64,000 nt of DNA from Streptomyces sp. NBC_00190 (GCF_036203305.1 NZ_CP108131.1:3038001-3102000), one strand, 5' to 3'; counted from the first letter of the stretch, positions 27,547 through 37,195 are shown. Notes: a model not told the origin generated them from the letters alone. Translations and numbers: made by a program.

Positions 27547-29794
27547 AGGTGATGTTTCCCACCGGTATCCGGCCGGACAGTCTGGGAGCGACCGCCGTGT
27601 ACCTCCTGCCTGCGGAAACCGTACGCACAGCCTGACCGAGGGCCTTGCGGGACCCGACGAGGACGACCAGTTTCTTCGCCCTGGTCACCGCCGTGTAGAG
27701 GAGATTTCGCTGGAGCATCATCCAAGCGCCGGTGGTGACCGGGATCACCACCGCGGGATATTCACTCCCCTGGGAGCGGTGAATGGTGACGGCGTACGCG
27801 TGGGCCAGCTCGTCGAGCTCCGTGAACTCGTAGCCGATCTCCTCGTCCTCCTCCGTCCGCACCGTCAGGCGCTGTTCGTCCAGGTCGAGGCCGGTGACCA
27901 CGCCGACCGTGCCGTTGAAGACACCGTTGGCCCCCTTCTCGTAGTTGTTCCGGATCTGGGTGACCTTGTCGCCCACCCGGAACACCCGTCCGCCGAAGCG
28001 CTTCTCCGGCAGGTTCGGCCGGGCCGGCGTAATGGCCTGCTGGAGCAGGCCGTTGAGGTTTCCGGCACCCGCCGGACCGCGGTGCATGGGCGCGAGCACC
28101 TGGATGTCCCGGCGCGGGTCGAGCCCGAACCGTGCCGGAATCCTTCGCGCCGCGACGTCCACGGCGAGCACCCCGGCCGCCTCCGTGTCCTCCTCGGGGA
28201 AGAGGAAGAAGTCCGGCAGCCCGTCCGTGATGGGCGGCACTCCGGTGTTGATCCGGTGGGCGTTGGTGACCACGCCCGACTGCTGGGCCTGCCGGAAGAT
28301 CCGGGTCAGCCGGACCGCGGGCACCGGGCCGCCCTCGGCCAGCAGGTCGCGCAGCACCTCGCCCGCGCCGACCGAGGGCAGCTGGTCCACGTCTCCCACG
28401 AGCAGCAGGTGTGCACCCGGTGCCACGGCCTTGACCAGCTTGTTGGCCAGCAGCAGGTCCAGCATCGAGGCCTCGTCGACGACGACCAGGTCGGCATCCA
28501 GCGGCCGCTCCCGGTCGTAGGCGGCGTCCCCGCCCGGCTTGAGCTCCAGCAGCCGGTGCACCGTGGAGGCCTCCGCCCCGGTGAGCTCGGCCAGCCGCTT
28601 CGCCGCCCGGCCGGTGGGGGCGGCGAGCACCACCTTGGCCTTCTTGGCCCGGGCCAGCTCGACGATGGAGCGCACGGTGAAGGACTTCCCGCAGCCGGGC
28701 CCGCCGGTGAGGACGGCGACCCGGCGGGTCAGCGCCAGCTTGACCGCGTCCCGCTGCTCGGGGGCGAGCTCGGCCCCGGTCCGCCCGGCGAGCCAGCCCA
28801 GCGCCTTGTCCCAGTCCACGTCCTGGAAGCCGGGCATCCGGTCGTCCTCGGCGTACAGGAGCCGGCGCACCTGCCCGACCAGCGAGAGCTCGGCCCGGTG
28901 GAAGGGCACCAGATACACGGCGGTCAGCGGATCCGGACCGCCCTGGGGATCGGGGACGGGCTCCCGCACGACGCCCTCCGGATCGGCGGCGAGCTCGGCC
29001 AGGCAGTCGATCACGAGCCCGGTGTCCACCTGGAGCAGCTTGACCCCGTCGGCGATGAGCCGGTCCTCGGGCAGGAAGCAGTGGCCCTGGTCGGTGGACT
29101 GGGACAGGGCGTACTGGAGCCCGGCCTTGACCCGCTCGGGGCTGTCGTGCGGGATCCCGACGGCCTGGGCGATGCGGTCGGCGGTGAGGAACCCGATGCC
29201 CCACACGTCGGCGGCGAGCCGGTAGGGCTGGTTCTTCACCACGGAGATGGAGGCGTCGGCGTACTTCTTGTAGATGCGCACCGCGATGGAGGTGGAGACG
29301 CCGACGCCCTGGAGGAAGACCATGACTTCCTTGATGGCCTTCTGCTCCTCCCAGGCCTCGCCGATCAGCCTGGTCCGCTTGGGGCCGAGCCCGGGCACCT
29401 CGATGAGCCGCTTGGGCTCGTCCTCGATGACGTCGAGGGTGTCGAGGCCGAAGTGCTCCACGATCCGGTCGGCGATCTTCGGGCCGATGCCCTTGATCAG
29501 ACCGGAGCCCAGGTAGCGGCGGATGCCCTGGATGGTCGCGGGCAGGAGTGTGGAGTAGTTCTCCACCGTGAACTGCCGGCCGTACTGCGGGTGGGAGCCC
29601 CAGCGGCCCTCCATGCGCAGGGATTCGCCGGGCTGGGCGCCGAGCAGCGAGCCGACGACGGTGAGCAGGTCACCGCTGCCCCGGCCGGTGTCGACGCGGG
29701 CGACCGTGTACCCGCTCTCCTCGTTGGCGTAGGTGATGCGTTCGAGCACCCCCTCGACCACAGCCTGTTGTACCGCCGCCCCGTTGGTTGCCAT
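27545..29794 (-). CDS. recD2: RecD2-type ATP-dependent DNA helicase
   Basis: 749 residues of SF1B helicase. The N-terminal region has the RecD2-specific OB-like part and helix-hairpin-helix motifs (IKGIGPKIADRIVEHFG, EVPGLGPKRTRLIGEAW). The helicase core has Walker A GGPGCGKSFTVRS (about residue 361), Walker B VVVDEASMLD, LLVGDVDQLPSVGAG, and the late YAVTIHRSQGSEYPAVV and YTAVTRAKKLVVLVG motifs. It unwinds DNA 5' to 3' independently of RecBC. The usual Thr of GGPGTGKT is Cys here, a small change outside the Lys. Confidence 0.93.
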   Translation of the reverse strand: MATNGAAVQQAVVEGVLERITYANEESGYTVARVDTGRGSGDLLTVVGSLLGAQPGESLRMEGRWGSHPQYGRQFTVENYSTLLPATIQGIRRYLGSGLIKGIGPKIADRIVEHFGLDTLDVIEDEPKRLIEVPGLGPKRTRLIGEAWEEQKAIKEVMVFLQGVGVSTSIAVRIYKKYADASISVVKNQPYRLAADVWGIGFLTADRIAQAVGIPHDSPERVKAGLQYALSQSTDQGHCFLPEDRLIADGVKLLQVDTGLVIDCLAELAADPEGVVREPVPDPQGGPDPLTAVYLVPFHRAELSLVGQVRRLLYAEDDRMPGFQDVDWDKALGWLAGRTGAELAPEQRDAVKLALTRRVAVLTGGPGCGKSFTVRSIVELARAKKAKVVLAAPTGRAAKRLAELTGAEASTVHRLLELKPGGDAAYDRERPLDADLVVVDEASMLDLLLANKLVKAVAPGAHLLLVGDVDQLPSVGAGEVLRDLLAEGGPVPAVRLTRIFRQAQQSGVVTNAHRINTGVPPITDGLPDFFLFPEEDTEAAGVLAVDVAARRIPARFGLDPRRDIQVLAPMHRGPAGAGNLNGLLQQAITPARPNLPEKRFGGRVFRVGDKVTQIRNNYEKGANGVFNGTVGVVTGLDLDEQRLTVRTEEDEEIGYEFTELDELAHAYAVTIHRSQGSEYPAVVIPVTTGAWMMLQRNLLYTAVTRAKKLVVLVGSRKALGQAVRTVSAGRRYTAVAPRLSGRIPVGNIT

Positions 29795-30150
29795 GGCACG
29801 AAGCTACCGTCCGGCGCCGACAACGCGTCAGGCCTGTGGACGGCACCGGAAGCCTGTGGGCGGCACCAGAAAGGGGTCCAGCCTCGCGGCCGGACCCCCA
29901 TCACGGTTACCCCTCCCGTGTCGGACTTCCCGATCCCCCCAGATCCCCTCCCGGAAGTACCGACGCACCATACGACCCGCGATTCCCCCGGAGGGTTGCA
30001 CCCGGATCCACAGCTTTGCCTTTCCGTTACCCAATGCCTACTCAAAGTGCCGGTGAACCGGCACAGAAGCCGTGTTTCAGGCACGAGGGAAGTGAGTCGA
30101 TGACGACGACGGCGTGGCCCGCGGCAGCCTCGGCCCCCTAGAGTTGGCCC
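29795..30150. other. Divergent intergenic region with a 20-bp tandem repeat
   Basis: Between the divergent recD2 and GNAT genes. A 20-base unit is repeated in tandem at 29832-29851 and 29852-29871 (GCCTGTGGACGGCACCGGAA, second copy with two changes). The rest shows no gene-like frame; promoters for both neighbours should lie here but I cannot place them with confidence. Confidence 0.5.
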
Positions 30151-30660
30151 ATGGCTCAGAGCGTGCGGCTACGGGACCCGCAGCCGGGGGACCTGGGGTG
30201 GATCGTGCAGCGCCACGGCGCGCTGTACGCCGCCGAGTACGGCTGGAACACCGGCTTCGAGGGCCTGGTGGCCCGGATCGTCGCGGAGTTCGCCGAGGAC
30301 CACGACCCATACCTGGAGCGCGTCTGGATCGCCGAGCTGGACGGGCGTCCGGTCGGCTCGGTGATGTGCGTCCGCGAGGACGGCGCGCCCGGGACCGCCC
30401 GGCTGCGGCTGCTCCTGGTCGACCCGGAGGAACGCGGCCGCGGCCTCGGATCCCTGCTGGTCGACACGGTCGTCGGCTTCGCCCGCTCGGTCGGCTACCG
30501 CGAGCTCGCGCTGTCGGCCGACGACGTGCTGGCCGAAGCCCGCGCGCTCTGCCTGCGGGCCGGCTTCACCCTGGTCGCCGAGCGCCCGCACCGCTCGTAC
30601 GGCGTCACCCTCACGGGGCAGGACTGGCGACTGCCGCTGCAGGAGGGCTCCCCGCGCTGA
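30151..30660 (+). CDS. GNAT-family N-acetyltransferase
   Basis: 169 residues. The family elements are in order: HGALYAAEYGWNTGFEGLVA near the N-terminus, typical of GNAT domains fused to MarR regulators elsewhere, then VGSVMCVREDGAPGTARLRL, the acetyl-CoA motif PEERGRGLGSLLVDTVVGFA and the closing LCLRAGFTLVAERPH. No MarR domain is present here. The acceptor is unknown. Its last 50 bases overlap the 3' end of the convergent transporter gene. Confidence 0.85.
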   Translation: MAQSVRLRDPQPGDLGWIVQRHGALYAAEYGWNTGFEGLVARIVAEFAEDHDPYLERVWIAELDGRPVGSVMCVREDGAPGTARLRLLLVDPEERGRGLGSLLVDTVVGFARSVGYRELALSADDVLAEARALCLRAGFTLVAERPHRSYGVTLTGQDWRLPLQEGSPR

Positions 30661-31546
30661 CGCCCGAACCGACCCCCGTACGGTTCGAGGCGCGCGCGGG
30701 GGCCAGCGAGGTGAGGGCCACCCCGCCGACCAGGAGTACGGCCGCCAGCCAGCGCAGGCCCGAGACGGACTCGCCCAGCACCAGGGCCGCCGAGGACATC
30801 CCGAACACCGGGACCAGCAGCGAGAACGGCGCCACCGAGGAGGCCGGGTAGTGGCGCAGCAGGTAGCCCCAGGCCCCGAAGCCGAAGACGGTGGACACCC
30901 AGGCCACGTAGCCGATGACGGCGGCCCCGGACCAGTCCAGGGCGCGCAGCGCGGCCAGGTCCCGCTCGGGCCCCTCCAGCAGCAGGGAGAGCGCGAACAG
31001 CGGCAGCACCGGGACCGTGCACACCCACACCATGAAGTTCAGCGCGTCGGGCGGCGAGGCCCTGCGGGTCAGGACGTTGGAGACGCCCCAGCAGGCGGCG
31101 GCCGCGACGACCAGCGTGAAGCCGAGCACCGGTCCGGACGTGCCCCCGTCCACGGCGGCCACCCCGATCCCGGCGAGCGCCACGGCCATGCCGAGCAGCC
31201 GTACCCGGCCGGGCCGTTCGCGCAGCACGACGGCGGCGAGAACGGCGGTGAAGACGGCCTGGACCTGCAGGACGAGGGAGGACAGCCCGGCCGGCATCCC
31301 GGCGGCCATCCCGGTGAAGAGCAGGCCGAACTTGGCGATGCCGAGGGCCACGCCCACCCCGATGATCCACTTCCAGGCGACCTTGGGACGGCCGACGAAG
31401 AACACGGCGGGCAGCGCGGCGACGAGGAAGCGCAGGGCGGACAGGAGCAGCGGCGGGAAGTGGCCGAGTCCGATCTGGATGACGACGAAGTTGAAGCCCC
31501 AGACGGCGGCGACGAGCACGGCGAGTGCGGTGTGTACGGGACGCAT
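30611..31546 (-). CDS. EamA/DMT-superfamily transporter
   Basis: 311 residues, ten predicted membrane helices in two EamA repeats. The first opens with LAVLVAAVWGFNFVVIQIGL and the second with LGFTLVVAAAACWGVSNVLT; each ends with a short basic loop, as expected for drug/metabolite exporters. ATG 31546 (MRPVHTALAVLV) starts at the first helix; the longer frame would add 22 unlikely residues. Divergent from a LysR gene by 82 bases, so it is its likely target. Substrate unknown; amino acid or metabolite efflux is typical. Confidence 0.87.
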   Translation of the reverse strand: MRPVHTALAVLVAAVWGFNFVVIQIGLGHFPPLLLSALRFLVAALPAVFFVGRPKVAWKWIIGVGVALGIAKFGLLFTGMAAGMPAGLSSLVLQVQAVFTAVLAAVVLRERPGRVRLLGMAVALAGIGVAAVDGGTSGPVLGFTLVVAAAACWGVSNVLTRRASPPDALNFMVWVCTVPVLPLFALSLLLEGPERDLAALRALDWSGAAVIGYVAWVSTVFGFGAWGYLLRHYPASSVAPFSLLVPVFGMSSAALVLGESVSGLRWLAAVLLVGGVALTSLAPARASNRTGVGSGVSAGSPPAAAVASPAP

Positions 31547-31628
31547 GTTCCGAGCATCGGCGCCCTGATCGTGTAGCACCAGCGCAGATCTCTTCCGGGA
31601 TGGATGAAGCATTGCTTACGCTTGGCGC

Positions 31629-32525
31629 ATGCTCGACCTGTCCCGGCTGCGCGCCCTGCACGCCGTCTCCGTCCACGGCTCGGTCGCCGGCGCCGCGGCC
31701 GCCCTCGGCTACACCCCTTCGGCGGTCTCGCAGCAGATCTCCAAGCTGGAGCGGGAGACCCGCACCACCCTGCTGGAGCGGCGCGGGCGCGGGGTCGCCC
31801 TCACCGAGGAGGCCCGCCATCTGGCCGACACGGCCCAGGAGTTGCTGGCGATCGTGGAGCGCGCCGAGACCACCCTGGAGGAGCGGCGCGGGCAGCCGAG
31901 CGGGCTGCTGACGGTGGCCGCGTTCGCCTCCGCGGCGCGCGGGCTGCTGCCGGGGGTGCTGGCCGATCTGGCCCGCCGCCATCCGGCCCTCGACGTCCGG
32001 CTCACCGAGGTGGACCCGCACCTGTCGGTGGACCTGGTGGCCCGCGGCGTCACCGACCTGGCGGTGGCCCACGACTGGGACATCGCGCCGCTGCCGGCCC
32101 CCGAAGGGGTCGAGCACGCGGTGATCGGGGACGACCCCTGCGACCTGGTCGTGCCGAGCGGGCATCCGTTCACCGAGCGCTCCGTCATCCACCGCTCCGA
32201 CCTCGGCGGCCAGCGCTGGGTGTGCCAGCCGCCCGGGCGGGTCTGCCACGACTGGCTGATGCGGACCCTGCGCACGGCCGGATTCGAGCCCGACATCGCG
32301 CACGTGGCGGAGGAGAACCACACCATCGTCGCCCTGGTCGCGGCCGGGCTCGGGGTGGCGGTGGTGCCCCGGCTGGGCACCGGCGCGCTGCCGCCGGGCG
32401 CGGTGGCCGTGCCGCTGGAGCCCGGCCCCGTACGCCGGTTGTACGCGCTGTGGCGGACCGGGGCAGCCCGCCGCCCCGCGATCACCGAGGCCGTACGGAC
32501 CGTGCAGGAGCACTGGACCCCGTAG
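31629..32525 (+). CDS. LysR-family transcriptional regulator
   Basis: 298 residues. The winged HTH is at residues 3-60 (LSRLRALHAVSVHGSVAGAA, LGYTPSAVSQQISKLERETR), followed by the linker helix and a two-lobed effector domain (LLTVAAFASAARGLLPGVLA onward). Its divergence from the EamA exporter in an 82-base region is the classic LysR arrangement, so it probably controls that exporter and itself. Confidence 0.9.
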   Translation: MLDLSRLRALHAVSVHGSVAGAAAALGYTPSAVSQQISKLERETRTTLLERRGRGVALTEEARHLADTAQELLAIVERAETTLEERRGQPSGLLTVAAFASAARGLLPGVLADLARRHPALDVRLTEVDPHLSVDLVARGVTDLAVAHDWDIAPLPAPEGVEHAVIGDDPCDLVVPSGHPFTERSVIHRSDLGGQRWVCQPPGRVCHDWLMRTLRTAGFEPDIAHVAEENHTIVALVAAGLGVAVVPRLGTGALPPGAVAVPLEPGPVRRLYALWRTGAARRPAITEAVRTVQEHWTP

Positions 32526-32593
32526 CGAGTCATCCGGGGGACTTCCGAGTGTCCGGGGCCCGCGGGGCGCGGGGCGGCAGTAGGGTCCGGCGG

Positions 32594-34405
32594 GTGCCGA
32601 ACCACGCTTCCCGCCGCACCCTGCTCGCCGCGGCCGCTCTGGCCGCCGTCACGGCCTCCGGGGCCTCCCCCGCCGCGGCCGACGCCGCGGCGGCCCGCCG
32701 GGCCCCGGGCGCGCTCCCGCCCGGCCGCCCACCCGACGCGGCGCTGCGCCGCCTGGTGGACCGGATGAGCCTCGCCGAGAAGGTCGGGCAGCTCTTCGTC
32801 TCCCGGGCGTACGGGCATTCGGCGACCGACCCCGACCCGGCGGACGCGGCGAAGAACCAGGAGCTGTTCGGGGTGCGCACGGCGGCCGAGCTGGTCTCCC
32901 GCTACCACCTGGGCGGGATCATCTACTTCGCCTGGGCGCACAACACCCGCACCCCGCACCAGATCGCCGCGCTGTCGGCCGGTCTCCAGGAGGCCGCGCT
33001 CGCCGCCGGTCCCGGGATCCCGCTGCTGCTCTCCACCGACCAGGAGCACGGCGCCGTCGCCCGCATCGGCAGGCCCGCGACGCTGTTCCCGGGGGCTATG
33101 GCGCTCGGCGCGCAGCACAACGCGACCGGTTCCGCCGCCGGTGCCCGCCGGGCCGCGCGCATCGCGGGGGCCGAGCTGGCGGCCATGGGCATCCGGCAGG
33201 ACTACGCGCCGGTGGCCGACGTGAATGTGAACCCGGCGAATCCGGTCATCGGCGTACGGTCCTTCGGCGCCGACCCGGGCGCGGTGGCGGAGCTGGTCGC
33301 CGCCCAGGTCCGCGGCTACCAGCGGGCCGGGGTCGCGGCCACCGCCAAGCACTTCCCGGGCCACGGGGACACGGAGACCGACAGCCATGTCGGGCTGCCG
33401 GTGATGCGGCACACCCGCGCCGACTGGGAGGAGCTGGACGAGCCGCCCTTCCGGGCCGCCGTGGAGGCGGGCGTGGACGCGGTCATGACGGCGCACATCG
33501 TCTTTCCGGCCCTCGACCCCTCGGGGGACCCGGCGACCCTCTCCCGGCCGATCGTGACCGGGATCCTGCGCGAACGCCTGGGGTTCCGGGGGGTGGTGGT
33601 CACCGACGCGCTCGACATGGCGGGGGTCCGCCAGAAGTACGGGAACGAGCGGGTGCCGGTACTCGCACTGAAGGCGGGCTGCGACCAGCTGCTGAACCCG
33701 CCGGACCTGGGCCTCGCGTACCGCAGCGTGCTGGCGGCCGTGGAGGCGGGCGAGCTGACGCAGGAGCGGATCGACGAGTCGGTGCTGCGGATCCTGGAAC
33801 TGAAGGCGCGCCGAGGCCTGTTCGACGAGGCCGGCGCCCGGTCCGGGGAGGTGGACGCGGTGGTCGGCGTCCCGGAGCACCTGGCGGCGGCCGACGAGAT
33901 CGCGGGCGCCACGACGACCCTGCTGGCCAATCCGGCCGGGCTGCTGCCGCTGGACGCGTCGGCCGGGCCCCGGCTGCTGGTCACCGGGACGGACCCGGTC
34001 TCCCCCAGCGGCACCACGGGTCCCCCCACCGCCGTCCTGGCCAAGGAGCTGACCGCACTCGGCTGCCGGGCCACGGCCCTGCCGCCCGCCCGAGCGGCGG
34101 CCGCGGCGCCCGGTCACGCGGCGGTGGTGGTGTGCACGTACAACGTCCCCGAGGGGGACGATCCGCAGCGCACCCTGGTGGCCGGCCTGCTGGCCACCGG
34201 CGTCCCGGTGATCGCGGTGGCGATCCGCAACCCGTACGACTCGGCGCGGCTGCCGGCCTGCGCGGCGGAGGTGGCGACGTACTCCTGGGGCGATGCGGAG
34301 ATGCGGGCGGCGGCCCGGGTGCTCACCGGGGCGGTGCGGCCGGCCGGCCGCCTCCCGGTGCCGGTCCCGGGCCGCTACCCGCTGGGCCACGGGCTGACCT
34401 ACTAG
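32594..34405 (+). CDS. Secreted GH3 beta-N-acetylglucosaminidase (NagZ-like)
   Basis: 603 residues. A Tat-like N-terminus (SRRTLLAAAALAAVTASG) precedes a GH3 barrel starting at LVDRMSLAEKVGQLFVSRAY. KHFPGHGDTETDSHVGLP (near residue 250) is the NagZ-type motif with the Asp/His acid-base pair found in N-acetylglucosaminidases rather than beta-glucosidases. The nucleophile is Asp in VVVTDALDMAGV (near 338). A second GH3 C-terminal domain follows. It would release GlcNAc from chitin or peptidoglycan fragments outside the cell. GTG 32594 is the start; no strong ribosome binding site. Confidence 0.87.
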   Translation: MPNHASRRTLLAAAALAAVTASGASPAAADAAAARRAPGALPPGRPPDAALRRLVDRMSLAEKVGQLFVSRAYGHSATDPDPADAAKNQELFGVRTAAELVSRYHLGGIIYFAWAHNTRTPHQIAALSAGLQEAALAAGPGIPLLLSTDQEHGAVARIGRPATLFPGAMALGAQHNATGSAAGARRAARIAGAELAAMGIRQDYAPVADVNVNPANPVIGVRSFGADPGAVAELVAAQVRGYQRAGVAATAKHFPGHGDTETDSHVGLPVMRHTRADWEELDEPPFRAAVEAGVDAVMTAHIVFPALDPSGDPATLSRPIVTGILRERLGFRGVVVTDALDMAGVRQKYGNERVPVLALKAGCDQLLNPPDLGLAYRSVLAAVEAGELTQERIDESVLRILELKARRGLFDEAGARSGEVDAVVGVPEHLAAADEIAGATTTLLANPAGLLPLDASAGPRLLVTGTDPVSPSGTTGPPTAVLAKELTALGCRATALPPARAAAAAPGHAAVVVCTYNVPEGDDPQRTLVAGLLATGVPVIAVAIRNPYDSARLPACAAEVATYSWGDAEMRAAARVLTGAVRPAGRLPVPVPGRYPLGHGLTY

Positions 34406-34433
34406 GCGTCAGCCCGCGGCCCGGCAGGGCGCG

Positions 34434-35867
34434 TTACGGCCGCAGCTGCGGCTCGCGCTCCAGGTCGCGCTGGTCGAGCTGTGCGTCCGGCGCCGCCAGC
34501 GGCGTCGCCCTCCCCGCGTCGGCGAGCGCGGCGGCCGGGGCCACCCCCGCCCACTGGAGGATCTTCGCGGTCGCGAGGGCCTTCTCTTCGTCCATGAGCT
34601 TGGCGACGTTCGCACCGTGGTTGGCGCCCGGCGCGATCATCACGTAGCTGTCACGCACCCCGTAGCCGAGGTGGAACGGTTCGGCGCCCCACGGGTCGTT
34701 CTGCCCGTACACGAACAGCATCTGGTTGGCGTTCTTGCGGACCCAGTTGTCCACGTCCCGCATGGCCGCCGGCTGGAAGGTCATGGGGATGTCGCGGGGC
34801 ACGAAGGTGCGCGGCGGCTGGTAGCCGTAGCGGCTCAGGCCGGCCAGGTGCGGCTGCTTGATGTCCGGGGAGCCGAGCTGCGTGCCCGCTTGGTAGTAGT
34901 ACGGGGTGTACGTCTCCAGACCCTGGTCGGCGTAGGCGGAGAAGCCGGAGATCGCGTCGACGGTGTCCCAGATCTCCTGGTCGCTCGCGGCCCTGGCGTC
35001 CGGGATGGAGGCGCAGTCGGAGAGCAGGCTGTACTGCCAGAAGGCCCACACGTAGTCGAGCACGACGGCCTCGTAGGCCTTGTCGAGGCTGCCGACGGTG
35101 GTGAAGGTCCAGCCGTTCTCGGCGGCGGCCGTCGCGTACTTGGCCTCCAGCGGCTCGCGGCGTACGAGCGCCTCGCGCTGCACCGCGTTCAGCTTGTCGC
35201 GGCACTCCTTGGTGCCGACCTTGGCGAAGAACCGGTCGTAGGCCGAGTCCTCGTTGTTGACGACGTCGTTGGGCGCGACGTACGCGACGACGCCGTCCAT
35301 GTCGCGCGGGTAGAAGCGCTCGAAGTACGTCGCCGTCATACCGCCCTTGCTGCCGCCCGTGGCCAGCCAGTTCTTGGTGTAGATCTTCTTCAGGGCGGTG
35401 AAGATGCGGTGCTGGTCGCTGGCGGCCTGCCAGATGTCCAGGTTCGCCCAGTTGGCCGGGTCGGGCCGCGAGGGCGTGAAGAATCGATACTCCAGCGACA
35501 CCTGGTTGCCGTCGACGATGGTCGTCGGCTCACTGCGGCGCGGGCTGGTGTTGACGTTGTAGCCGGAGGTGTAGAACACCGTCGGCCGCGAGACGTCCTT
35601 GTGCAGAAGGGTCAGGCGCTGCTTGAAGGTGCCCTTCGACGGCTGCCGGTGGTCGACCGGCTGCTCGTAGTTCAGTACGAAGAAGCGGTAGCCGGGGTAC
35701 GGCTTCTCCTCGATCAGGCTCATCCCGGGAATGCCGAGGATCTGGTCCTTGATGTCCGTGGCGGCCGCCGGCCCTGCGGCGGTGGCCGCTTGTGCCGTGA
35801 AGCCGGCCGCACCCATGGTGCCGATCAGCACCACGAGCGACAGCAGCCATCCGAGCGTCTTGCGCAT
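34434..35867 (-). CDS. Secreted PS-10-type serine peptidase (S37 family)
   Basis: 477 residues with a signal peptide (MRKTLGWLLSLVVLIGTMGA, cleavage near AQA|AT). It resembles the Streptomyces PS-10 tripeptidyl aminopeptidases: FFVLNYEQPVDHRQPSKGTF, FYTSGYNVNTSPRRSEPT, nucleophile Ser in ATGGSKGGMTATYFERFYP, VYGQNDPWGAEPF with the likely Asp and MIAPGANHGANV with the likely His. It removes short peptides from the N-terminus of proteins in the medium. GGGGAGGG precedes ATG 35867. Confidence 0.88.
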   Translation of the reverse strand: MRKTLGWLLSLVVLIGTMGAAGFTAQAATAAGPAAATDIKDQILGIPGMSLIEEKPYPGYRFFVLNYEQPVDHRQPSKGTFKQRLTLLHKDVSRPTVFYTSGYNVNTSPRRSEPTTIVDGNQVSLEYRFFTPSRPDPANWANLDIWQAASDQHRIFTALKKIYTKNWLATGGSKGGMTATYFERFYPRDMDGVVAYVAPNDVVNNEDSAYDRFFAKVGTKECRDKLNAVQREALVRREPLEAKYATAAAENGWTFTTVGSLDKAYEAVVLDYVWAFWQYSLLSDCASIPDARAASDQEIWDTVDAISGFSAYADQGLETYTPYYYQAGTQLGSPDIKQPHLAGLSRYGYQPPRTFVPRDIPMTFQPAAMRDVDNWVRKNANQMLFVYGQNDPWGAEPFHLGYGVRDSYVMIAPGANHGANVAKLMDEEKALATAKILQWAGVAPAAALADAGRATPLAAPDAQLDQRDLEREPQLRP

Positions 35868-35951
35868 TCACCCTCCCCTTGAGTTCACTTCGGTCGCCGT
35901 GAACCTAGCGGGGTGAACGCGCTGCTGAACAGACCTAGTTGGGCCGGTCGT

Positions 35952-36416
35952 TCAGCACAGGATCCAGCCGGAATCGGCAGATCCGGCCCCCACGCTCCCC
36001 TTTACATACACACAGCGGCCGATCGCACCCACGGTGACAGGCCCGGCATAACGGGTGAATCGCCCGATATCGCGGATCGCGGCCCCGCCACGCGGCTGGA
36101 TGCTCACCGCCATCCCCCGCCGCTCGCCGGGGACACGGGCCACGGCCACCGCGCACGCCTGGGTGTGGGTCTTGTACACGCGCACCTCGCCCGCCGCGAT
36201 CGGCAGCGTCCTGGCCAGGCGGCCCGCGCATCCGCCGCTTTCGGCGTGCGCGCCACCCCCGCCGCCTCCCCCGCCGGCCCGCTCGGTCCGGACGGGCGGC
36301 GCCGCCGCCTGCGCGGGCGGCGCCGCGAACAGCCCGCCGACGCAGAGCCACAGTGCCGCCGCGAACACCCCGAGGGGCGCTGCCCATCGGCCGCGCCCCG
36401 TCCACCCGTCCAACAC
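35952..36416 (-). CDS. Small secreted protein of unknown function
   Basis: 154 residues from GTG 36416. The N-terminus WTGRGRWAAPLGVFAAALWL with cleavage near PAQA|AA is a good signal peptide. A Gly-rich linker follows, then a folded part with four cysteines (SGGCAGRL, TQACAVAV, GRCVYVKG, SGWILC) that can make two disulphides. I do not recognise the family. GGGGGA precedes this GTG. A longer reading from 36533 exists, but it would translate a perfect nested palindrome (36432-36464), so I prefer the short start. Confidence 0.6.
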   Translation of the reverse strand: MLDGWTGRGRWAAPLGVFAAALWLCVGGLFAAPPAQAAAPPVRTERAGGGGGGGGAHAESGGCAGRLARTLPIAAGEVRVYKTHTQACAVAVARVPGERRGMAVSIQPRGGAAIRDIGRFTRYAGPVTVGAIGRCVYVKGSVGAGSADSGWILC

Positions 36417-36431
36417 CCTGTCCCCCGCTCG

Positions 36432-36464
36432 GTCGTACGTACCGCGTGCGTACGCACGTACGAC
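36432..36464. promoter_or_regulatory. Nested GTACG palindrome
   Basis: Outer arms GTCGTACGT (36432-36440) and ACGTACGAC (36456-36464) pair perfectly. Inside lies a second perfect palindrome CGTGCGTACGCACG (36445-36458). It ends 15 bases before the preferred start of the secreted protein on the minus strand, in operator position. Confidence 0.6.
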
Positions 36465-36628
36465 GCCCAGACTCCCCGGAAGGTTGCGGCCGGCAAGGGT
36501 CCGCGACCACCTACCTCGTACGGGTGCATCCACAACACCCCAGCGGGAGGGCGCGAGTTCACGACCCCGCCACGAATTACGCTAGGTGATCGATTCACTC
36601 CTCAACGTAGCCGTGAGAGGCAGTTGCC

Positions 36629-37183
36629 ATGACGAACGACCTGCTCGACCGCAAGCTGGAGCGCGCCTTCACCCACTTCGACGCCGACGGGAGCGGTGTG
36701 ATCGACGCCGACGACGTCATCGCCCTCGGAGCCCGCCTCCTGGCCGCCCTCGGAGAGCAGCCCGACTCGCGGAAGGCAGAGCTGGTGATGAGCAGCCTGG
36801 CCGACTTCTGGCAGGACCTCTTCACCGAGCTGGACACCGACCGGGACGGCAAGGTCACGCCCGAGGAGTACAAGGCGGGCATGACGCGCCTGTACGCGCA
36901 GGGCGGGCCCGCCTACGACCGGTCGTTCCGGCCGATGGTGACGGCGATCCTGACGGTCGTCGACAAGGACGACGACCAGCGCATCAGCCCCGAGGAGTTC
37001 CACAAGGCCCAGGAGGCCTTCAACCCGGAGCTGCGCCCCGCCGACGCCGAGGCGCTGTTCCGGCGGATCGACAAGGACGGCGACGGCACGCTGACCGTGG
37101 ACGAACTCGTCGCCGCCGTCCGCGAGTACTACATCGGCACCGACGAGGACGCCCCGGGCAATCTGCTCTTCGGCGAACTCTGA
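36629..37183 (+). CDS. EF-hand calcium-binding protein
   Basis: 184 residues with four canonical EF-hand loops: DADGSGVIDADD (18-29), DTDRDGKVTPEE (69-80), DKDDDQRISPEE (112-123) and DKDGDGTLTVDE (148-159). Loops 1, 2 and 4 carry Gly at position 6; loop 3 has Gln there, so it may bind calcium weakly. The size and layout match the calerythrin/CabC-type cytoplasmic proteins of actinomycetes, which buffer or sense calcium during aerial growth. No signal peptide. Its ATG is preceded by GTGAGAGGCAG, a modest ribosome binding site. Confidence 0.9.
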   Translation: MTNDLLDRKLERAFTHFDADGSGVIDADDVIALGARLLAALGEQPDSRKAELVMSSLADFWQDLFTELDTDRDGKVTPEEYKAGMTRLYAQGGPAYDRSFRPMVTAILTVVDKDDDQRISPEEFHKAQEAFNPELRPADAEALFRRIDKDGDGTLTVDELVAAVREYYIGTDEDAPGNLLFGEL

Positions 37184-37195
37184 CCCGTTCGGCCG

